Below, piece after piece: positions 63,819 through 64,000 of a stretch of DNA of 64,000 nt. Source of the stretch: Hymenobacter sp. 5317J-9. Lineage in GTDB: Bacteria; Bacteroidota; Bacteroidia; Cytophagales; Hymenobacteraceae. Under the pieces are notes generated by a model. It was not told the origin of the DNA, searched no databases, and worked only from the letters and a program-made list of their open reading frames with translations. Position numbers and translations under genes: made by a program. Location: NCBI RefSeq assembly GCF_022921075.1, contig NZ_CP095050.1:4154001-4218000 (forward strand), in the 5' to 3' direction. The stretch's first letter is position 1. Every line of letters starts with the position of its first letter.

Positions 63819-64000
63819 TTAAGCAGTAGTTTTTGCCTTATGGAAGTCGCCCCGAGAGAAGTGCTTTTCGATGAGGCAGTACATCATGATGAAGAAATAG
63901 CGCGAGCCCATCTCCTTGATTTTGAGCTTGCTCTCGCCGTACTTGCGGTTGGTCCAGGAGTTGGGCACCACGGCGTAGGAGTAGCCCCGCACGATGGCCT
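63819..64000 (-). CDS. GT2 family (dolichyl-phosphate sugar) glycosyltransferase, C-terminal end
   Basis: Only the last 60 codons lie in the window. They read AIVRGYSYAVVPNSWTNRKY, then GESKLKIKEMGSRYFFIMMY and CLIEKHFSRGDF, the usual C-terminus of dolichol-phosphate-mannosyltransferase-like GT2 enzymes (WTNRKYGESK is highly typical). The enzyme would make the polyprenyl-phosphate sugar used by the next gene. The start lies beyond position 64000. Confidence 0.85.
   Translation of the reverse strand, partial: AIVRGYSYAVVPNSWTNRKYGESKLKIKEMGSRYFFIMMYCLIEKHFSRGDFHKAKTTA

Overview
The window reads as chromosomal DNA of a GC-rich Bacteroidota bacterium, most likely Hymenobacter or a close relative (order Cytophagales). 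Four things point there: secreted proteins ending in type IX secretion (T9SS) sorting domains, a PorD (DUF4835) gene, Bacteroidota-type promoters with the -7 box TAnnTTTG, and the gene order bamD-rpoZ-coaC-coaB-porD-recN. BshA (bacillithiol synthesis) and a membrane pyrophosphatase fit the same group. I see no rRNA, tRNA, CRISPR array, transposase, integrase or SusC/SusD pair.

Layout. Positions 1-14 kb (minus strand) hold carbohydrate degradation: two adjacent clan GH-A T9SS-cargo glycosidases, one cut by the window edge, then a SAM methyltransferase, an isolated xanthine-dehydrogenase-type molybdenum subunit, a GH2 beta-glycosidase and a small STAS-like protein. The giant GH-A gene and the GH2 gene share a 13-bp LacI-type operator candidate. 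Positions 14.4-20.6 kb (plus strand) hold a truncated haemoglobin, an ABC exporter, an AT-richer patch with an Imm30-like and a barstar-like immunity gene, an MmcQ/YjbR protein, an SDR and a 2-hydroxyacid dehydrogenase. Positions 20.6-22.6 kb hold two tandem pectinesterases. Positions 23.8-30.2 kb are a minus-strand housekeeping block (fabI, recN, porD, coaB, coaC, rpoZ, bamD), followed by an OstA/LptA-like gene divergent from tilS.

Positions 33.7-39.2 kb carry mdh, a second STAS-like gene, two rhomboid proteases and mutL. Positions 39.5-48.4 kb carry a GH3/serine-hydrolase fusion, a DUF2490 protein, bshA, a SufA/IscA-type protein, a penicillin-acylase-family hydrolase and a 60-residue antitoxin-like gene. 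Positions 48.5-54.4 kb carry a cupin, a GNAT acetyltransferase, a ChaN-like protein, an ABC-2 transporter pair and an ECF sigma factor with a membrane partner. Positions 54.5-64 kb carry dnaJ-grpE, obg-adk-hpt, a K+-dependent-type membrane pyrophosphatase and two lipid-linked glycosyltransferase genes.

The most unusual content is between the genes. Nine copies of a roughly 90-105 bp palindromic element sit in intergenic gaps, and their two arms covary between copies. One lies exactly where the usual coaBC fusion is split and supplies the coaC stop codon; an unrelated 36-bp perfect inverted repeat supplies the tilS stop codon. A decayed copy of the obg 3' end lies just downstream of obg. Several -7 boxes sit 4-8 nt before ATG codons, suggesting leaderless mRNAs.
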